Shown piece by piece: positions 10,901-22,000 of a stretch of 64,000 nucleotides of DNA. Both the position numbers and the translations under genes were made by a program. The stretch lies in assembly GCA_905178155.1 (NCBI GenBank), contig CAJINV010000006.1:3160437-3224436 (forward strand), given 5' to 3'. The DNA is from Amoebophrya sp. A120. Its lineage: Eukaryota; Sar; Dinophyceae; Syndiniales; Amoebophryaceae. The stretch's first letter is position 1. Each line of letters begins with the position of its first letter. The notes beneath the pieces are model-generated. The model was not told the origin of the DNA. It worked only from the letters and a program-made list of their open reading frames with translations, and ran no database searches.

Positions 10901-12874
10901 CAAGAATTGCATTTTTTATACGAGTGCGATACTTTTGCACAGGATACGATGCTCGGAAGTGCGATGCTGAGCAAGAGTGAACAATCTTCGAGGTCGCAGT
11001 CAAGGGCACTGTCCTCATCTGTCACTACCTCTTCAACACAGCTGCAGTCCCGTTCCCAATCCCGTATGCTCGTTTCCGCTGCAGTGCACGGTGCTGGTGG
11101 AGGTTCCAAGCACATCGTCGAAAGCAGTCAAGAAATAGAAGCAGACGACCAACACCAGCATTTTGAATCCTCTACCGAAGAGCAAAGCAAAACGCTACTC
11201 ATTGAAGCCTTGGCGAAGGGCAGGGACGTACCGGATGAGGAATATTTGAAGGAGCTGAACTACCTAGACGCCATTCACGCGTTTCCGAGGGGGGAGGGCG
11301 AATTAAGAAGCCGGAATTTGTCGGTTTCCGAGGTGAATTCGAAAACGATCGGCATGGATGAGGGGGTGCGCTTTGGCGATGATGATGAGGATGAGGACGA
11401 TCATTTACAAATCAATTTTGGCCCGCCCTCGTCGGAACTACAAGCAGATCATCTCGCCGAGCAGTCGCTTGCTGCAGGTGAAGACGGGGTGTTTCACCTC
11501 ACGGAAGCGACTGGTGTGAAAGACCACCAACGCGGGGGGACAACGTCGAAAGGCGAGCAGCACGACCTCAGCGACCTTGTATTACAGGAAAAAGCAACAT
11601 GAACATTAACGTTAATACGGAATTTGTGATGCAGGACCGCATCAGATGAAAAGGTGCCTAAATTTGTGTTGCATAGCATGCATGCTAGGAAAAATCTGTC
11701 ATGCATAGCTGCAATCTCTGGGCAAAACCGTCAAGGTTGACACTTTTTTCCTTGATACCTTGTCCTTCAGGACTACAAGCAATCGCTCCACGCACAGTCG
11801 ATGCTCGAAGACCAACCGCCGACGGCGGACAACCACCGCGGGTCCGGCATCTCCGACGTCTCCCTCGCGTTTGCGTATGAGTCCAAGATGGATTTGATGA
11901 GCTCCCCCAACACCTCGAAGAATTTGAAAAAGAAAGGTGGGTCGGCATCGTCGGCAAAAAAACGGAATAAGTCTACTTCGGGCCGCGGAAAAACTACAAG
12001 GGGCAAAAACAGCAGTAGTGGTCAGCAGCAACTCCGCGCCCGGTCCCCGACCGCGACGAATACCATGCACGAGCAGGTGACTTCCCCGATGCACGGGCTG
12101 ACGAAAGAGCAGCAGAAACTGGTAAAACCCGCGGACCCGGGGCAGCTGAAGCGCGTGGCCAACTACATGCGGTTGTTGGAAGATTTGTTCGAAACCACCG
12201 ACCACTTGGACACGTCCCTTTCCAAAACCGCGAACTCGCTGCTGAATTTGAAAAAACGGACCCAGTACGAGCACAAGGCCATGTCGTTACTGCAGAACGA
12301 AATCGAAAAATTGCAAATCGACGGAGGCTATGAATTGCAAGACTATCGTACCACGTAGTGATTGCATGATTTTTGCAAAGTAGCTCAGCATGACAGATGG
12401 AATTTGTCATGCGGATCTACCTTAAGAATGAATGAGACTTTGCATGCATCAACACTGCAATTACTACGAGTATGATACTACTTTTGCAATGCATAGAGGT
12501 TTCGACATGAACCCGAAAACCGTGGATCCGAACGCGAAAAGCTTATCAAAAGGGAACATCCCCGCTCCCCATATCGAAAACGAAATTTGTGATGCTGTAT
12601 TTGAGTACACAAATCGGCTCGTTCACTTCACTTCACTTCATCGGCTCGTAATGCTAGAAGACCAAGAGACGCAGCTGTGGCCTCGTTTGCAGGCAATTTG
12701 TCATGCTGTTTCCCACTTCCAGCTGATCCCTGTCATGCTGAAGATGCAAGGCTTTCCCACGCCAACCAGAACTACAGTCCGCATCTTTTCCCTTCTAGCA
12801 TGACAAAGCTGTGACCACAAATCTGAGTGTCGTCCAGACCGACGGCGGTAGATTCTTCTGGAGGCGGAGGCTAG
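4999..12874 (+). CDS. Low-complexity, coiled-coil protein of unknown function
   Basis: ATG at 4999. Exons between the elements listed below join in one frame to a TAG at 12872-12874, about 1,060 residues; the last junction (near 12572-12825) is not resolved. Visible regions are a Ser/Thr/Ala-rich start, a basic helix around 6300-6400 (KKSPIQKWKQYQMNKMVK then KKRHRERAAV), repeated RPISAVSS / RPISALSA / RPLSAVSA motifs (about 6150, 10400 and 10455), an acidic stretch DDDEDEDDHLQ near 11390, and a helical segment near 12150-12325 (LKRVANYMRLLEDLFETTDH) that may form a coiled coil. No catalytic motif was found. The RPxSAxS repeats resemble short linear motifs of basal-body or axonemal scaffolds, but that is a guess. 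Confidence 0.7.
5564..5717. mobile_element. Introner, family A
   Basis: Flanks GCGGA / ACGGA (4 of 5). The join restores R-R-K-N-K-D-D. Confidence 0.85.
5798..5955. mobile_element. Introner, family A
   Basis: Perfect TSD TGACG; the join reads N-F-D-E-N-V. Confidence 0.9.
6411..6562. mobile_element. Introner, family A
   Basis: Perfect TSD GGTCG; the join reads A-A-V-G-D-Y. Confidence 0.88.
6600..6828. mobile_element. Introner, family C
   Basis: TATGAAAGTGCACAACTCCC ... TTGTGCACTCTCATA; flanks AAGAA / AGGAA. Confidence 0.88.
6937..7189. mobile_element. Introner, family B
   Basis: Right end CCAGACCCAGACATTTTTGC then AGTTGATA; perfect TSD GGAGA. Confidence 0.9.
7309..7623. mobile_element. Introner, family E
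   Basis: TATGGGAGTGTCAGGATTGA ... CCTGACACTCCCATA; perfect TSD CGGCA. Confidence 0.9.
7697..7905. mobile_element. Introner, family F
   Basis: TATCCCACGAAAAAACTGCT ... CAGTTTTTTCTTGCGATA; perfect TSD CTCGG. Confidence 0.9.
8590..10010. repeat. Large inverted repeat (palindrome), about 0.7-kb arms
   Basis: The left arm (about 8590-9296) and right arm (about 9304-10010) are reverse complements with scattered substitutions and small indels, for example GCAACGGAGGCCATGCCGTC at 8597 matched by its complement near 9984-10003. The axis is near 9300. Open frames inside it are mirror-image shadows and not taken as genes. Confidence 0.9.
9236..9362. repeat. Nested hairpins at the palindrome centre
   Basis: AATGCTGATCATCAAA and TTTGATGATCAGCATT occur as two stem-loops in tandem inside the larger symmetry, bounded by GACCCTAG and CTAGGGTC. 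Confidence 0.8.
10016..10115. other. Assembly gap (100 N)
   Basis: Exactly 100 N, which suggests a scaffold gap of arbitrary length. It abuts the right end of the palindrome. Confidence 0.95.
10116..10245. repeat. 12-bp tandem repeat
   Basis: About five units of TTTCGCCTGTCG followed by degenerate CACCTCTCGCCG units, directly after the assembly gap and inside the composite introner. Confidence 0.8.
10793..10946. mobile_element. Introner, family A
   Basis: Starts CATGAACTGC (first T changed); perfect TSD CGATG. It is 154 bp and open in the host frame, so retention would add 53 residues without a frameshift. Confidence 0.88.
11580..11757. mobile_element. Introner, family G
   Basis: TATTACAGGAAAAAGC ... 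GACACTTTTTTCCTTGATA; perfect TSD CCTTG; the join reads D-L-V-L-Q-D. Confidence 0.85.
12329..12495. mobile_element. Introner, family A
   Basis: Flanks GAGGC / GAGGT; the join reads D-G-G-F-D-M. Confidence 0.85.
12572..12825. mobile_element. Degenerate introner or intron, ends unresolved
   Basis: Contains the shared words TTTGTGATGC, TTTGTCATGC and AGCATGACAAAG, but clear TIRs and a TSD are lacking. It is placed so that the final short exon ends at the TAG at 12872. Confidence 0.45.
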
Positions 12875-13310
12875 ATTTTCAATAGTGGAGGAAAGATGTC
12901 AGTCTATGTATGAAGCGCTCTCGTTTTCTTTACCCTGATGCGACCCAATAAGGAGAAACTCTCCTCCGTCAGCATGCGAATAGCATTTGGGTGCCCTACT
13001 TTGTGGAAGGCTCTTCTTCATTTTCTAAGCGGCTGGATTTCTTTGGGAATTGCCTTCGCTCATGTAGTGCTAGTGACATCTTTTAGGGGGGTGCCTACCC
13101 TTTTGCATTTTCGATTTTGATTCGTTATTTCTTTTTTTTAGAATGATGATGATACTATTTCTGGTTAGCCCACAAGAACAAGAACAAGAACGTGATCCGC
13201 TCCCGCAGGCAAAAAAAAAAAAATCTGCATCACAAATTTCTAGTTTGAGTACGGGGTGGGGGGATTTTTCATTTTAATAAAGCTCCAAGAAACTCCCCAA
13301 ACCCGCGCCC
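12875..13310. other. Intergenic spacer
   Basis: Between two + strand genes. A poly-A run at 13210-13222 and AATAAA-like text near 13276; nothing else recognised. Confidence 0.4.
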
Positions 13311-15057
13311 ATGCTGGATGTGTTGACAAGGTTTGAGAATTTGAAGCACAAGCTGAGGAAATCGAATTTAGCAGTGGAGATGGAAAATAACAAGGATGAA
13401 AACAAGAATATTAAATCTGGTGGAGCGAAGATGAACAGCAATCGGACTTCTTCTTCTTCCACACAACAGAATGATCGGACTTTCGAGAATTACCACTCTT
13501 CGTCTGGAGGAATTATAGAGCACAGCAAGTCCCTGTCGTCCACCATAGAGGACGCCAGTGGCGCTGCCGGGTACGGGTTCGGGAAAGTGAAAAACAAACG
13601 CGGGGGCAGCAAAAGTAAAAACCTGCTATCAACTGCAAATATTTTTTGTCTGGATGATCTGGAAGATAGAATGCAAAGCAAGGCTTGTCATGCAACATCC
13701 CGGGAACAAAGAACACAAAGTTCTTGGTCTGTACTCCTGCGCCCACAAGCTGCATCTTCACAGATTGCGCAAGAGCCTCTTGATGCCTAGTATTCGCCCT
13801 CTGCGTTCTCTTTAGAAGTGGACAACTTTTGCCGTCCATCATGCAACACAGATTTTTGTCTACGCCGCACTTAGCATCACAAGTTGCAAGAATGTGGTTC
13901 CAGACGCGGACATATTTGTGATGCATACCTGCGGCACACACACAGCTTAGACTTTGAGGCGAAGAAACTGGGGAGGTTGTCGCAGAGTGACATCCGGTAC
14001 GAAACGACAAAGAGCATGCTGAGGAATCGCCCGATGTCTGGTATAATGATATGGTGGTTGGAGGGTCTACTATTCATTCTCAATGATGTAGTTCATGTTG
14101 ACGACAGTGCTATTTTTATCGTAAAAAATTGATAAGTGTGTATCTGTATCGGATCTTCTTGCATTGTTGTTGACGATGACAAAGTACTAGAAGTTTTATC
14201 GACCACAATAACCCTCCCACCTACTTCCCAGCAACCGAGAAGCTCCGCGAGACGCAGCGGCTATTTCACGCGCATGAATCGGACATGAATAAGCAGGAGA
14301 ACCGCGCCAACGATCTCCATGGGGACCCTGCCGTACCTGTTCCGGCGTCAACGTCTGGACGAGCAGCCTCCTCCTCTTCCGATATATTTCTGGAGCAAAG
14401 TCTATGCATTGCAAAAGTCAAAGTATGGTACTATTGAAGCAGTAATCGCATTACAAGTTTGTCCAGCATGAAAAATGGAATTTCTCATGCTGATTTATTA
14501 CCTTGAAAAGGAGATCTGTCATGCACAAATGCGATTACTGCGAGAACGAGTGCGATGCTTTTGCACAGGATAGAGCCTTGCTTTCGGCAATTTCCGCGAC
14601 ACCCGGCTGGGCAATCGGCAGTTGTTTATCCCAAAAGATGTATGACAGTGCACAACAACTCCTCCTCGTTCTCATTTCTCATGCACAAGCCCAAATCCAG
14701 TTGTTCCCTTGTACGTACCTTTACTATTACGCATGACAAATTCCGGAAGCCCAAACATTACTACATTAAAGGAATTCACACGTTTGTCATGCGTAGCATC
14801 CACGTGCGCTGGTGTTTGTATTGCTGTTCATGCAGTATACAAATAAGGGGAACGAGAGGGGTTGTGCACTCTCATAAGATGTTACGGAGTACTACGACGA
14901 GCTACATGCGGATCCTCCAAAACCGAAGGAAAAACCCAAGCGTCCTTGGAGCGGAAAGGACAAACGGAGGGAGAAGCAGGCGGAAATGTGGAAGGGAGAG
15001 ATAAAGGGCGTTGGGGAAGAGCTGTTGAGGACGCTCCCGCCGAGGGCGTTGTGCTGA
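13311..15057 (+). CDS. Small basic protein, unknown function
   Basis: ATG at 13311; TGA at 15055-15057. Exons 13311-13626, 13933-14035, 14191-14402, 14578-14640 and 14882-15057 join to 289 residues without a stop. The N terminus is basic and helical (LTRFENLKHKLRKSNLAVEM); the middle is Ser/Gly-rich; the C terminus carries DTRLGNRQLFIPKDV followed by YYDELHADPPKPKEKPKRPW, a Pro/Lys-rich tail. Three introns are introners and one (14036-14190) fits GT-AG. No family was recognised. The start is the first in-frame ATG after the upstream gene and could be internal. Confidence 0.65.
13627..13927. mobile_element. Introner, family B (degenerate)
   Basis: TATCAACTGCAAATATTTTT ... CCAGACGCGGACATATTTG; perfect TSD CCTGC. 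Confidence 0.82.
14036..14190 (+). other. GT-AG intron
   Basis: GTCTGG ... TACTAG; AT-rich, no introner TIR. These sites are the pair that keeps the flanking frames joined (R-P-I-S-F-I-D). Confidence 0.55.
14403..14572. mobile_element. Introner, family A
   Basis: TATGCATTGCAAAAGTCAAA ... GATGCTTTTGCACAGGATA; flanks AAGTC / GAGCC. Confidence 0.85.
14641..14876. mobile_element. Introner, family C
   Basis: TATGACAGTGCACAACAACT ... GTTGTGCACTCTCATA; perfect TSD AGATG. Confidence 0.9.
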
Positions 15058-15138
15058 TAAGTAGTAGAGTTCCCGGCGAAGAAGTTCTCTCTCCCATTAG
15101 GAGAAAGAGATGAATAAATAGCACGACTGATTTTTTAT

Positions 15139-15165
15139 TTGTAAGATCGTTTTCATCTGAAACTG
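15139..15165 (+). repeat. 27-bp direct repeat, copy 1
   Basis: TTGTAAGATCGTTTTCATCT followed by GAAACTG, identical to 17511-17537. The two copies bracket a GC-rich block. Confidence 0.9.
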
Positions 15166-15169
15166 GTAA

Positions 15170-15610
15170 AGTAGAGGGTCGGCCAAAGTGAGAGGGTCGG
15201 GGAGAGGTAAAACGAGAGGTAGCGGAGAGGGTAGGGAGAGGGTGCGTAGTATGCACGCCGTTAAAGCGCGGCGATACGCGCGCAGAGGTTGGGTAGAGGT
15301 TGGGGAGAGGTAAAGTAGAGGGTAGGGGAAGAGGGTGTAGAGGGTCGGAGAGGGTGCGTAGTATAGGGCGACCCTCTAGGCGACCCTCTACCGCGACCCT
15401 CCCCGGGAGCCTCTATTTTACCTCTCAACGGACCCTCTCGGGACCTCTCCGACCCTCTCCCGGACCCTCTCCGGGAACCTCTCCGACCCTCTCCGGGAAC
15501 CTCTCCGACCCTCTCCCGGACCCTCTCTGACCCCCTCCCGGACCCTCTCCCGGACCCTCTCCGGGACCCTCTCCCGGACCCTCTCCGGGAACCTCTCCCG
15601 GAGCACAGCC
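15170..15610. repeat. GAGAGGGT / ACCCTCTC repeats
   Basis: Imperfect repeats of GAGAGGGTCGG on one side (15170-15360) and its complement ACCCTCTCCGGGA on the other (15361-15610), so the array forms a loose inverted pair. Confidence 0.8.
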
Positions 15611-16079
15611 AGCCCATTTTTCTGCGCGCGGCGCCTCCTCAAGAAGCTCGCTAGGGCGCAGCGACCGGCTGGCATTGCTTTCGCTTTCAGATCAGAGCGG
15701 CCGTTCAAAGTGCGTGCGCCGCTCTGCGTCCCCCAGAGTCAGGTGGAGGACGGCGGGGCCAGTTCGTGGGCTAAAAATTGGCTAAATTTTCCGGGATTTT
15801 CCCGAGACCCCAAGGCCCGGGCACCTCTCTGGCTTGGCCCGTGTGCCGCCGCCCCGGTCCGTGTCTTATCGCCCCCCCCTTCCTGGTTCGCCTCTGCCTT
15901 GTCGCCCCCATGGGGTTTGTTGGTGTCTGTGGGCCACTGGTACAGTGCGGCCGCTGTGCCTGCTCCTGCCTTGTGTTTTGTGTTTGGCCGCGCGCCAAGT
16001 TTTAAAATTTAAAAATTGGCCCGGTTTTCCGTGGAAATGCGGAGACGGCCAATTTCGACATGTCTTCCGACGGTGGTTT

Positions 16080-16112
16080 GCCGGATATTTTGCACCACGC
16101 AAAATATCCGGC
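16080..16112. repeat. Perfect hairpin
   Basis: GCCGGATATTTTGC and GCAAAATATCCGGC with a 5-nt loop. Confidence 0.85.
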
Positions 16113-16351
16113 CGCGTGGTCATGTGTGTTGCAGGGGAAGGCATTATCTCAGGAGCAACAGGCTCGAGATGGTGTTTGTCACTATCTCGGCCAAGCCCTG
16201 GGGGCTGCCTCTCCTTCTAACTGTTCTGCAGCGCGCTCCGCGCTGTGTTGTGCTTGTCTTTCTGATGACGTCGACCTTTGTCGCAGGATTCTTGTTCTAA
16301 ACGTGGCTTTGGAAATTTAGAAGTCCAGAGGACTTCCATGTTTCCAAAGCC

Positions 16352-16479
16352 GCGGGATTCACACTTTTTCGTCTTCGAAATCGGCGGCTAAATCTGCAAG
16401 TTGGTGATTTCCTTCCCGAAATCACTGTACTCGCGAATTTAGCCGTTCGAGGCGAAGATGGAAAGAGTGTGAATCCCGC
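16352..16479. repeat. Long imperfect stem-loop
   Basis: GCGGGATTCACACTTTTTCG at the left pairs with GAGTGTGAATCCCGC at the right, with an inner GGCTAAAT / ATTTAGCC stem. Confidence 0.75.
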
Positions 16480-16494
16480 AAAGTTTAGAACAAG

Positions 16495-16620
16495 AATTAG
16501 AAGGGCAATTTAGAACATGATTTAGCCATGCGATTTAGAACAAAAAATAGAATAGGATTTAGAATAGGATTTAGCCGGCCGATTTAGCACACAATTTAGC
16601 GGGCCAATTTAGAAAGGATT
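16495..16620. repeat. GATTTAG-type short repeats
   Basis: Irregular recurrence of (A/G)ATTTAG(A/C) about every 12-16 bp between two hairpins. Confidence 0.65.
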
Positions 16621-16665
16621 TTCCGCGCTTTTTGCTAAACTGCCAATTTAGCAAAAAGCGCGGAA
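16621..16665. repeat. Hairpin with 19-bp arms
   Basis: TTCCGCGCTTTTTGCTAAA and TTTAGCAAAAAGCGCGGAA around a short loop. Confidence 0.85.
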
Positions 16666-17510
16666 GGCTAAATCGTTTGGGGCGGTGGAAATGTGGTGGG
16701 GAAATATAATAACTATTCGCGCATGGGATGGCGGCCCACCGACTTCCGGGGGCCAAACACATTTCCACCGGCGCCGGCTTCCGTTTGGGTCTGTCTTTCT
16801 TGGGTTCAAGGGCTTCCGCCTTCGGGCATTTCCTTTCCATGTCTATCCTCCATGCGCCATAGGGTGTCGCCTCGTTCTGTGCGCGCTCCGTCCGGGCCGC
16901 CGCAAAACAGCCGCCACAAACTCCGCTGGGGTTTTGTTTTCTTTTACCCGCGCCACGCGGGCTTTCTCTTTTCCTTCGGCGGCAACGCCGCCACGGCTGC
17001 TTTTGTCTGCCCAGACTCGTAAAAAATGCCGAAAAAATTAGCCAAAATTTAGCGGGCGAAGTCGCCCCACGCCCTCCATCTGACCAGAGGGGGCGCGGCG
17101 CCCCGCCCTAACCTGGTCGGCCACCTAGGGTGGCCGCAACTACTTTACACAGCGCCCGCGCGCGTTGGCAGCAGGTCGGTGCGTCGTCCTTGTGGCGCCT
17201 GAAACGCTGGCGCCCGGAATTAGTTCCCTGTGCGCATTTTCTCACGGCGCGCAGCTATTAAGGCCGGGCATGCAGCAGCAGGCGGAAGCGCAGGACGCGC
17301 CCCCGCGCCGTCTATTAGTAATACAGGCAGCGCTTTAGAGGCGCGCCCCTCCGGTTGCCTACCCATGCCGAAACATGGGCCGGGCTCTTTTTCTTTGGTT
17401 GTGTAGTGGCGCGCAGCGATTCATTGCTGGCGCCACCTTCCCCACCGGAACACCTCCACCGAGCAGCCCCCTCCCCGGCGGCCTCCGCCGGGGGGTGGCT
17501 GGTTTTTATA

Positions 17511-17537
17511 TTGTAAGATCGTTTTCATCTGAAACTG
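17511..17537 (+). repeat. 27-bp direct repeat, copy 2
   Basis: Identical to 15139-15165. Confidence 0.9.
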
Positions 17538-19058
17538 AAAGTGAGAGTGCAGCTTTGCGAGCGCGTTGGCACTAGGTGCCATAGATATTGTTGTTTAAGA
17601 TTACGCTCTCTGTAGCATAGCTCCTCGTCCGCAATGTTGATCAATTCTACGAACTATAATTTTCCATGTTGTGAGAACATGATCAACATGATATTCTAGT
17701 GAACCACAAAAAAAAAAAGCTCTTACGTCGACGAGGGACCTTCAGCGCCTGCTCGTTCAAGTAGTTCTTCCTCTTTGATTCACCGCAACCAACCTTTATC
17801 GAGACGACTTCACTTTAGCTTTACAGACGTTGACTTTCTCAGCCAAGCAACTTATTGCTTCAGCCTCTGCAGGTGCAGTCTGTTCCTATGTGAAGAAGAC
17901 TGCGATAAATATACATTACAGCAACACCTTGACAGTTAGATTTGATGCAAAAGCAAAGAGCTGTATCGTCAGCTTCTGGATTGCCGAAAAATAAGAACCA
18001 ATTCTTTTGACCCTGAACTTGGCTGTTTTCTTGAACTTCCTTTTCAAAAATACCTCTTCCGCTTTACTTTTTATTTACATCTGAACTTCTGATACTTTCA
18101 ATCTAGTCCGATCATGGCGATAGATTGCTCTGTCTCGAAGTCCTAGCGCATGAGGACCACGACAAGCAACGAGGGGCGTCAACATCTTCAACAACTCATA
18201 TAGCGTCACTATGCCGAGACCTATCATATCTTATCCTCGTCGCTCCGCTTATGAAAAGGCCGACCTTTTTTTATACTTACTTTCTGTTTGTCTGAAACGG
18301 CACGGTATTAACCGCTACGGCCCGCGCTTTATGATGTTAAGGTTAGCCTTATCTTCACTTCTTATGCTCGAACCCGAACGGCATCGATACAGTTACACTT
18401 ACACAACTTTTTACACTCTCCAAATCCAATCAAAACAGATTGTGATTGCCGGTAGAAGTACTATGAGACAGATTGCGGCGGCGGCCGATCGCATCACCAG
18501 GGATGACGAAAAAATGAACTTCAAACTGATAAATTGAGTTTCGCTTTCGTTTCAAATTCAAGGCAAGCTATCTCTCCCGATCATATTCGCTTCGAGTATT
18601 CTTGTTGGTGTCGTGATCGTGTTCATCATCTTCTTCCCGAACAATAAAAGGTGGAATTATAATACCAGCAAGAAGAGGTGCTGACAAGCTTTTGTTTGTT
18701 TCCCTTTTCCCTTTGCGCGAAGCACAAAGTACCATGGGTCGTGGAGGTCCAGCACCAGGTGGTCCACTTTGGGACTACTTTCCAAAACTTTTTTTCCTCT
18801 GAGCGTGGAGCAGGACGAGTGCAATAAAGGAATGAGAGATGATGATGACGACAGCCGGTGGGCTCTACTTTATTTACTAGCTTACTAGATGTACTTAACT
18901 TTGTTCAAAACCGTATTTGTCTCAACGAACATCTGTTGCGGATCGGGATCGGCGAGGAGAAGTTGTGAAGACAATGTCAAGTTCTTCTACTTGAGCTTGA
19001 CTATATGTTTATATCAAGGTGCTTTATAAAATTATTGCGCTTCTGAAATAGCGACATT
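17538..19058. other. Intergenic region
   Basis: About 1.5 kb of AT-richer DNA without introners, consistent with it lying outside a gene. A 108-codon open frame at 18211-18537 has no supporting feature. It probably contains the promoter of the gene at 19059. Confidence 0.45.
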
Positions 19059-22000
19059 ATGGCACGGGGACCACTCGCACAACTTGCTGGCTCTTCTTGC
19101 TCTTGCTCGTCCTCCTCGTTTCATTCTGCAAAAGCCGCGTCGTCCGCAACAGCGCGGACCCACGTAGTTTCCGCTTTAATGGGTGCGACGTCGAGTTGTA
19201 GTTCTACATCTACTTCGAGCATGCTTTATTTTCAGCATTTTTACACGACAAGACCTGCGGCTGGTGCAGCTGTTGCTCCACGGGGTCTGGGCAAGATTGT
19301 CGTCCAACATGACACCACCACCATCGCGTTCAGGAGCCAGAACCACAGCAAGTTTTTTCTCTCCAGCGGCGTTCTCGGCAGTAGTAGAATGGTGTGCACG
19401 AGGACAAATGGCGGGTCGTCTTGCAGCTCAAGTAGACCTCGAAACTACATGGAGACGATGAGGGGCACTAGTAGAACAAGAGGGGGCGCCGCAACGGCAA
19501 CTACAATTGCTCGTGGTGGTCAACATCCTTCTACCACGACGACCATGGAGACCATGCACCAAGGACGCCACCAGGACCGGGAGTTGTGGTCGCGCACGAG
19601 AAGTGCCAGCTGTTTGATGCAGATCGCAGGAAGATCGCAGGCAGCATGGGCCGCCGCTTCTAGCGCCGCCGGGGGTCGTGCTTCTGGAGATCATCGATAT
19701 TTTTGTGGAGCAGGAGGTGGAGGTACAGGGACAAGGCCGTCTTTTTCAAATTCAATACATGGTCTTCTTGGCCGCGGGGGCAAACAAATCCAAAACCAAA
19801 AGCATTTCTTTTCCACGACAGCTATACAACCTTCCCCGACAGCGGAAGCTGCAGCTTTACACGAACCGCTATCAAGTGGAACTTCTGCGGCCACAAAAAT
19901 TATGACAGAGGATTTAAAGCAGTTCTACCATTTCCACGTGGATCAATACCAGGAACAGATGCGGCAAGATTTTCTTAAAAAGCAAAAGGAGAATACTACC
20001 CATGGGTAAAAACTTCCCCACCACAAACCCAGATGAAGATTTGTCATGGAGGTCCAGGTCGTGCACACTTGCATTTACAGGAACATCTGGTGATGATATG
20101 CGCACCTCTATGAGAGGCCGACTCCTGCTGGCTGTCGTCGTGCTCGTGTGGTGGCATTTGTAATGCTGCAGTTAGTTTCATTACGCATGGCACTTTTATT
20201 CCTCTTCTCATGTTGCCACAGTCCTTGCTAAGAACCTGCACCACACTACAGATTGATGACTTGGCACGCTGCAGAAGCAAAAACTTGTTGACCTGATGTG
20301 TAAGTAGCAAAAGATGTTGAAACAAGAACTGCAGCCATCGTGGCGCCGCGACGGGGGAAGACGTTTTACACAGGATACAAAACGCGAGCTACGAAATCAC
20401 CGAAGATAATCTCACAGGAGAAAAAGATTTACTCGCCGACCCGTCGTCCTACGAGTCCGCTATCGACCGACTGTCGAAAATCAACGACCCCGAGTTTTTC
20501 AAAGCCTATGAGAATGCACAACTCCCCCTCCCCGTCGTATGTGTAGTTGCATGAACAGCAACACGAGCGCTGGCAAAGTAAATGCAGTTTTTCTTGCATG
20601 ACAAATTCTATAAAGGATTCAAATGCTGTTTTGGATTCCGGAAAGTGTCATGCAAACAATGTTAACAGGCAAAGATGGGTGGATTTGTAATTTTGCATGA
20701 CAAATGACGTGGAGGGGAAGTTGTGCACTTTCATAAAGCTAGTCCGAAAACGAGAACGTTGCCGACGGACGGGAGACATTTGGCAAGCTACCCGGGTACG
20801 AGCGACGTTTATGAAAGCCTCAGGTTGGAAATCCTCAAAGTGGAAATAATTTGTAATGCAAAAAAACGACTCCAGTTGAAGCGGCATTTGTAGTCGGCGC
20901 ATGACAAATTTCCCGGGCACGTAAATCATGTCTGTCATGCAGGTTAAGGCAAGGGGGTGCCCTTCTGTCGTGCTAAACAGCACTCCAATTCTTCGCCTCT
21001 AGCAGGACAATAGTCGGCCTCCATTGCGCTCTCTGCAATACAGTCTTTTTTGCGTCGCATTTCATGCATTACAAATCATTTCCACTTTGAGCATTTCCAT
21101 CCTGAGGGTTTCATAACGTTTTGCGCAACATCGCGTTGGTACGGGAGTGTCAGGATAGAAGAAATTGACAAAGTTGAAACAATCTGCCATGCATAAAATG
21201 CGATGCAGAGGGTGGTTCTATTGCCGAGGATGCAAAGTAGGAGGGAGATTCTAGTACTGCTAAGAATCGTCAAGAGGAGTTGGGCATGGGGATGGGCTGC
21301 TGAGTAGCTTGACAGACGGGACGAGTTCCTTTGCCCTAGATAACACGACAGATTTGCTTCCGGCGCGGGAAAAGAAATTTGTCTTCATGCGCCGACAATG
21401 TGCAAACTGTGGGCTCAAATACTGGTATCGGTTTTATGCATTACAAATTGTTTCAACTTTGTCGATTTCGGTCCTGGCGCTTCCATAGTTGGGAGCGGTG
21501 CCGAAGTATTGCCACCAGTGGTTACCGAGGAAGGACGCCACGTTTCAAGTTTCGACTGATTACTACTCGGAGAAAGAAAGGGTAGAGTTTGTCGACGAGA
21601 CGCGAAATTATGCGACACAAATTCATTGCCGTACTAGTACCTAGACGACGTGGAAAGTGCATGAGAAATCGTAGCCCGCAACTAGGAACAGGAATCGAAA
21701 TTTGTAATGCCTGATAAAACGATATGAAAAGACCAAGAGACTTGTCATGCAAGAAAACGAAGTACTAGGCTACAAGTACAATTTCTGTGTGTTGTAGTGA
21801 GATGAATTTGCTGTGGATAGAAACCAACTTGTGGAGCTGAACCAATTGGAGCTGTACAACCGGGGAGGGAATGTGCATCCCGGTACTTACTACATATGTC
21901 GCTTGGAGGATCATTGTCATGGTCTGACATGCAACTCCTGCATGACACGTAGGCATGTATTACCAGAAATTTTGTATGACGGACTGGATTTTTCCTACCT

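Larger units (their letters stand above)
15166..17510. mobile_element. GC-rich block between 27-bp direct repeats
   Basis: About 2.35 kb with composition unlike its surroundings, no credible gene, and many repeats: GAGGGTCGG-type repeats, CCGGACCCTCTC repeats, strong hairpins and GATTTAG repeats. It ends in TGGCTGGTTT, a string also found at the right end of the GC-rich insert inside 27362-28422. It may be an inserted non-autonomous element with a long target duplication. Confidence 0.5.

Noticed and set aside
10394-11602. A single-exon 402-codon gene
   Set aside because: It is two exons of the larger gene with an in-frame introner between; both sides connect to further exons through elements with perfect TSDs.
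18211-18537. A 108-codon open frame
   Set aside because: No introner punctuation, no recognisable protein character and no neighbouring exon support it.
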